In this document: in pieces, positions 61,314-64,000 of the stretch
Position numbering within the stretch: the first letter of the stretch is position 1
Layout of the letters: each line of letters begins with the position of its first letter
Origin: Paenibacillus sacheonensis
GTDB lineage: Bacteria; Bacillota; Bacilli; Paenibacillales; Paenibacillaceae
Direction of reading: 5' to 3'
Assembly (NCBI RefSeq): GCF_009909195.1
Contig: NZ_JAAAMU010000002.1
Location: 1 to 64,000, forward strand
Length of the DNA stretch: 64,000 bases
Position numbers and translations under genes: made by a program
Notes under the pieces: generated by a model
Told to the model about the DNA's origin: nothing
The model's input: only the letters and a program-made list of their open reading frames with translations
Database searches by the model: none

Positions 61314-61459
61314 ATTACGTTTTGATAGCTTACGTAATGATTGCGTGAGGTTTAAGTTTCGATTATCTATTTCCTGCGTGAAGAGCGGAATGATTTGTAA
61401 ACCAAAACGATCGAATTGCTTTATGAATGAGGCGATAATCCGCTATGATGGTTTACAAA
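61314..61459. promoter_or_regulatory. Two inverted repeats in the Lrp/amidohydrolase divergent region
   Basis: ATTACGT (61314-61320) with ACGTAAT (61332-61338) near the Lrp start, and TTTGTAAACC (61394-61403) with GGTTTACAAA (61450-61459) near the rightward promoter. The second pair has arms 56 bp apart, of a size that an Lrp octamer could bridge. Binding is inference. Otherwise this 304-bp gap is AT-rich and holds no gene. Confidence 0.45.
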
Positions 61460-61464
61460 ACGGA

Positions 61465-61494
61465 TTGACTCAAAGAGGAGATGCCAAATATAAT
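61465..61494 (+). promoter_or_regulatory. Promoter of the amidohydrolase-Rieske unit
   Basis: TTGACT (61465-61470), an 18-bp spacer and TATAAT (61489-61494), 6 bp downstream of the GGTTTACAAA arm. Confidence 0.72.
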
Positions 61495-61590
61495 TATGTC
61501 AGATAAGATTACATAAATAAATAGAAATATCGTGAAGTCAAGTGATTTTAGCGCCAAACTGGCCTATATCTAACTTAGGATGTGATTTGT

Positions 61591-62976
61591 TTGGCAAAGA
61601 CGCTCATTCGAAACGGCACGGTCATGACGATGAACGACGGGCTGGACGTTTTCCCGGGCGGATATGTCTATATTGACGGTTCTCGGATCGCGGAAGTCGG
61701 CGTTTGGCCCGGGGATGGCTCCAAAGACGCGCTGCTCGCACTGGCGGATACGGTCATCGATGCCGCCGGCAAAGCGGTTATACCGGGTCTGGTCAACTGT
61801 CACACGCATCTGTTTCAAACGTTCATGCGCGGCGTGTCGGACGATCTGCCCTTGGCGCAGTGGCTGCGGCAGATTATATGGCCGGCGTCGCTCGCAATGG
61901 AGGAAGAGGATTTCTATCTGGCGGCCATGATCGGCTGCATCGAGAACTTGAAGTCCGGTGCGACGTATGTGATGGATCATCATTACATTCATACGCATCC
62001 CGGTAACGACGAAGGCGTGCTGGAAGCGATGCGGCAGTCCGGCATCCGAGGCCATATGGCGAGGGGCGGCGTCGATCTTAGCTATGAGCCAAGACTCCGT
62101 GAAAGCGCCGAAGAGATATTCGCCAATACCGATCAACTGCTGGACAAATGGCAGGGCGAGGGGGAAGGCCGAATTGCCATCGCAATGGGACCGCTGAACC
62201 TGTACGGCTGTTCGGAGGAGTTCTTAAGACTCGCCGCCAAGTACGGCGAACGAAACGGCTTGATTACGCATATCCACTTGTCGGAGACGAGGGAGCAGAT
62301 CGAGAACACGCTCGAGCGGTTCGGTTTGCGCAACGTGGAGCTGGCGGAGGAGGTCGGGCTGCTCGGCCGGCAAACGCAAGTGGTGCATGGCGTATGGCTG
62401 AACGACGCCGAGCTCGACATTCTCGCAAGGCGCGAAGCGACGGTCGTTCATTGTCCCGTATCCAATATGTATCTAGCCTCGGGGGTCGCCAGGGTGCCGG
62501 ATATGCTAGAGCGCGGCATCAATGTTGCGCTTGGAACCGATGGTCCCGGGAGCAACAACTGCCAGGATAATCTCGAGGTGCTGAAGTTCGCCGCTTGCCT
62601 CCACAAGGTGGACCGGCTGGATTCCACGCTGATGCCGCCGATGGGGGTGCTGCGGATGGGGACGCGTAACGGCGCGAAGGCCGTCGGCAGGGAGGAAGAT
62701 CTCGGCAGTCTGGAGCCGGGGAAGAAGGCGGATATCGTCGTTATCGAGCTGCAGAAAGCGCATATCGCGCCCGTTCATCGGGTCAGCTCCGCGATCGTGT
62801 ACAACGCCAACGGCAACGACGTCGATACGGTGCTGGTTAACGGGCGGGTCGTCGTCAGTCATGGCCGATGCACGCTCGTGGACGAGATGGAGATCATCCG
62901 CAGAGCGCAGGCGCGCGTCGACGTGCTGCGGAGCAAGCTGGCGCCGTCCTATCCTGTCTTCGGCAGCGTAGAGTAG
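61591..62976 (+). CDS. Amidohydrolase (ATZ/TRZ, 8-oxoguanine/SAH deaminase-like)
   Basis: 461 residues. Composite beta-sandwich plus metal-dependent barrel. The metal site shows as NCHTHLFQTFMRG (about 70-82), HIHLSETREQ (about 228-237), VHGVWLN (about 265) and GTDGPGSNN (about 313-321, metal Asp). This order is typical of purine/pterin deaminases such as 8-oxoguanine deaminase, and also chlorohydrolases. The Rieske gene follows after 95 nt, suggesting stepwise breakdown of an N-heterocycle (inference). Start: TTG 61591 behind TTAGGATG fits best; GTG 61582 would add three residues. Confidence 0.85.
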   Translation: MAKTLIRNGTVMTMNDGLDVFPGGYVYIDGSRIAEVGVWPGDGSKDALLALADTVIDAAGKAVIPGLVNCHTHLFQTFMRGVSDDLPLAQWLRQIIWPASLAMEEEDFYLAAMIGCIENLKSGATYVMDHHYIHTHPGNDEGVLEAMRQSGIRGHMARGGVDLSYEPRLRESAEEIFANTDQLLDKWQGEGEGRIAIAMGPLNLYGCSEEFLRLAAKYGERNGLITHIHLSETREQIENTLERFGLRNVELAEEVGLLGRQTQVVHGVWLNDAELDILARREATVVHCPVSNMYLASGVARVPDMLERGINVALGTDGPGSNNCQDNLEVLKFAACLHKVDRLDSTLMPPMGVLRMGTRNGAKAVGREEDLGSLEPGKKADIVVIELQKAHIAPVHRVSSAIVYNANGNDVDTVLVNGRVVVSHGRCTLVDEMEIIRRAQARVDVLRSKLAPSYPVFGSVE

Positions 62977-63071
62977 ACGCGCTTAGGGACAGGCACGTCG
63001 CGAGTCGCAAGCATCTAAACACAGCCGACACGATCGATACAAGATACAAGATATCCGGGGAGAGTGAGCAT

Positions 63072-64000
63072 ATGATGACGGAAACGCTGAAGGATAATGT
63101 GCTGGAGAATGAATGGCATCCCGTATGTATCGCGAGCAAGCTGAACGGCGCACCGCTTTCGGTTACGATCCTTGGCGAACGCGTTGCCGTGTTCCGCGCG
63201 GCGAGCGGCGGCGTCTATGCGCTTCGCGACCTGTGCGTGCACCGCGGGGCGATGCTGTCGAAGGGAAGGGTGGAAGGAGATAATCTCGTCTGTCCCTACC
63301 ATGGCTGGAAATACGACGGGAGCGGCGCATGCGTATGCATTCCGGCGCAGGGCAAGTCGGACACGATCCCGCTTCGAGCCCGTGCGGAAAACTATCCTTG
63401 CATGGAGAAATACGGCCTTGTATGGGTATGCATCGGCGAACCGTCTGCCCGGCTGCCGGATTTCGAGGAATTCGAAAATCCCGATTACCGCCCATTAGTC
63501 TGCGGGCCATATACGGTTCATGCCGCAGGTACGAGGGTCATCGAGAACTTTACGGATTTCGCTCACCTGATGTTCGTGCACGGCGGTCTGCTCGGCCATC
63601 CGGATTATGCGGAAGTACCGGACTTCAAGGTCTACAAAGAGCAGGACCGCGTCTATACGAGCGAGGTGCCGATCTTCCAGCCCGTGGCCCACTCCGGCTC
63701 CGAGGCGGAGGAAGGAACGACTTACGTCTACGTGAAAGAAGTGTTCCGTCCGCTAGCGGGCCGGTTGTCGAAGCGGGATGCGGCCACGGGAGAGACGCTT
63801 TGGATTCTGCTGACGGTGCTGCCTGTGACCGAGAAGGAATGCACGGCGTACATGGCCGTCTCGCGCAACTACGGCTTCGACGTGCCGGATGAACAGTTTA
63901 TCCGGTTTCAGGATACGGTATTCGAACAGGATGCCTGGATCATCGAGACGCAGAAGCCGGAGCTGCTTCCGCTCGATCTGCAGCAGGAGCTGAACCACAA
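63072..64000 (+). CDS. Rieske [2Fe-2S] ring-hydroxylating oxygenase, large subunit type (3' end outside window)
   Basis: 309 complete codons are visible and the frame stays open to the end of the window. The Rieske centre is CVHRG (about 55-59) and CPYHGWKYD (about 74-82). The mononuclear iron site is NFTDFAHLMFVH (about 163-174, Asp and two His). This is the VanA/PaO-like branch that demethylates or hydroxylates aromatic or heterocyclic substrates and needs a separate reductase. It sits behind an amidohydrolase gene and the Lrp regulator; the order suggests catabolism of a nitrogen heterocycle. Tandem ATG codons at 63072/63075 follow GGGGAGAG. Confidence 0.9.
   Translation, partial: MMTETLKDNVLENEWHPVCIASKLNGAPLSVTILGERVAVFRAASGGVYALRDLCVHRGAMLSKGRVEGDNLVCPYHGWKYDGSGACVCIPAQGKSDTIPLRARAENYPCMEKYGLVWVCIGEPSARLPDFEEFENPDYRPLVCGPYTVHAAGTRVIENFTDFAHLMFVHGGLLGHPDYAEVPDFKVYKEQDRVYTSEVPIFQPVAHSGSEAEEGTTYVYVKEVFRPLAGRLSKRDAATGETLWILLTVLPVTEKECTAYMAVSRNYGFDVPDEQFIRFQDTVFEQDAWIIETQKPELLPLDLQQELNH

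Noticed and set aside
61481..61516. Mini-frame MPNIIMSDKIT as a leader peptide of the amidohydrolase unit
   Set aside because: It overlaps the predicted -10 hexamer, so its start would not be in the transcript.
1..64000. Search by eye for tRNA, rRNA, insertion sequences, integrases and prophage genes
   Set aside because: None recognised; gene spacing and codon pattern look uniform, with no clear sign of recent transfer.

Overview
The window reads as chromosomal DNA of a spore-former of the Paenibacillaceae (Paenibacillus or Cohnella type). The evidence is a moderately GC-rich composition with strong AGGAGG ribosome sites and frequent TTG/GTG starts. It also carries a Bacillus-type split parE/parC pair, YesM/YesN-type two-component systems beside sugar ABC importers, a squalene-hopene/sporulenol-type cyclase, and PadR and XRE regulators. 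I see no rRNA, tRNA, CRISPR array, insertion sequence or prophage. The assignment is inference from gene content; no comparison was run.

Layout. 1-10.4 kb: the 3' part of a dynamin-like GTPase, a heterodimeric ABC exporter pair, purT, a GDSL esterase and an ABC-2 exporter. 10.4-15.7 kb: topoisomerase IV (parE, parC); parE is preceded by four exact-period 70-bp repeats, and a 55-codon gene overlaps the end of parC on the other strand. 15.8-22.7 kb: a MarR regulator; a leftward operon of response regulator, methyltransferase, pseudouridine synthase and CapA-like lipoprotein; a divergent sensor kinase that appears to start at ATT; and an XRE regulator with an operator inside its own promoter. 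22.8-32.1 kb: araA with AraR-type boxes, a triterpene cyclase, a Fur-box-controlled siderophore permease pair with an ABC exporter, and an M29 aminopeptidase.

32.1-39.9 kb: pnuC-nadR (NAD salvage) behind a pair of inverted operators; a GNAT; a PadR / HAAS-domain / four-repeat membrane protein operon; a small basic protein; a VOC protein; a K+-channel-like protein with a very large extracellular insertion; a conserved hypothetical; and another GNAT. 39.9-49.5 kb: an oligosaccharide utilisation cluster (two permeases, binding protein, YesM kinase, YesN regulator, GH42 beta-galactosidase). 49.6-59.0 kb: a pentose uptake cluster with a membrane-anchored sugar-binding sensor, LytS/YesM-like kinase and YesN regulator joined by 4-nt overlaps, followed by XylF, a ChvE-like binding protein and one ATPase/permease pair.

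59.1-64 kb: a 7TM-PAS-GGDEF protein, an Lrp/AsnC regulator divergent from an amidohydrolase, and the start of a Rieske oxygenase cut by the window end.

The two sugar clusters share one logic: extracellular sugar is sensed by a kinase (directly, or through a binding protein), an AraC-type response regulator activates transport genes, and catabolite-responsive elements probably add glucose repression in the pentose cluster. The least explained parts are the parE leader repeats, the PadR-linked 51-residue repeat membrane protein with its 15-bp operator-like array, and the channel with the extracellular insertion.
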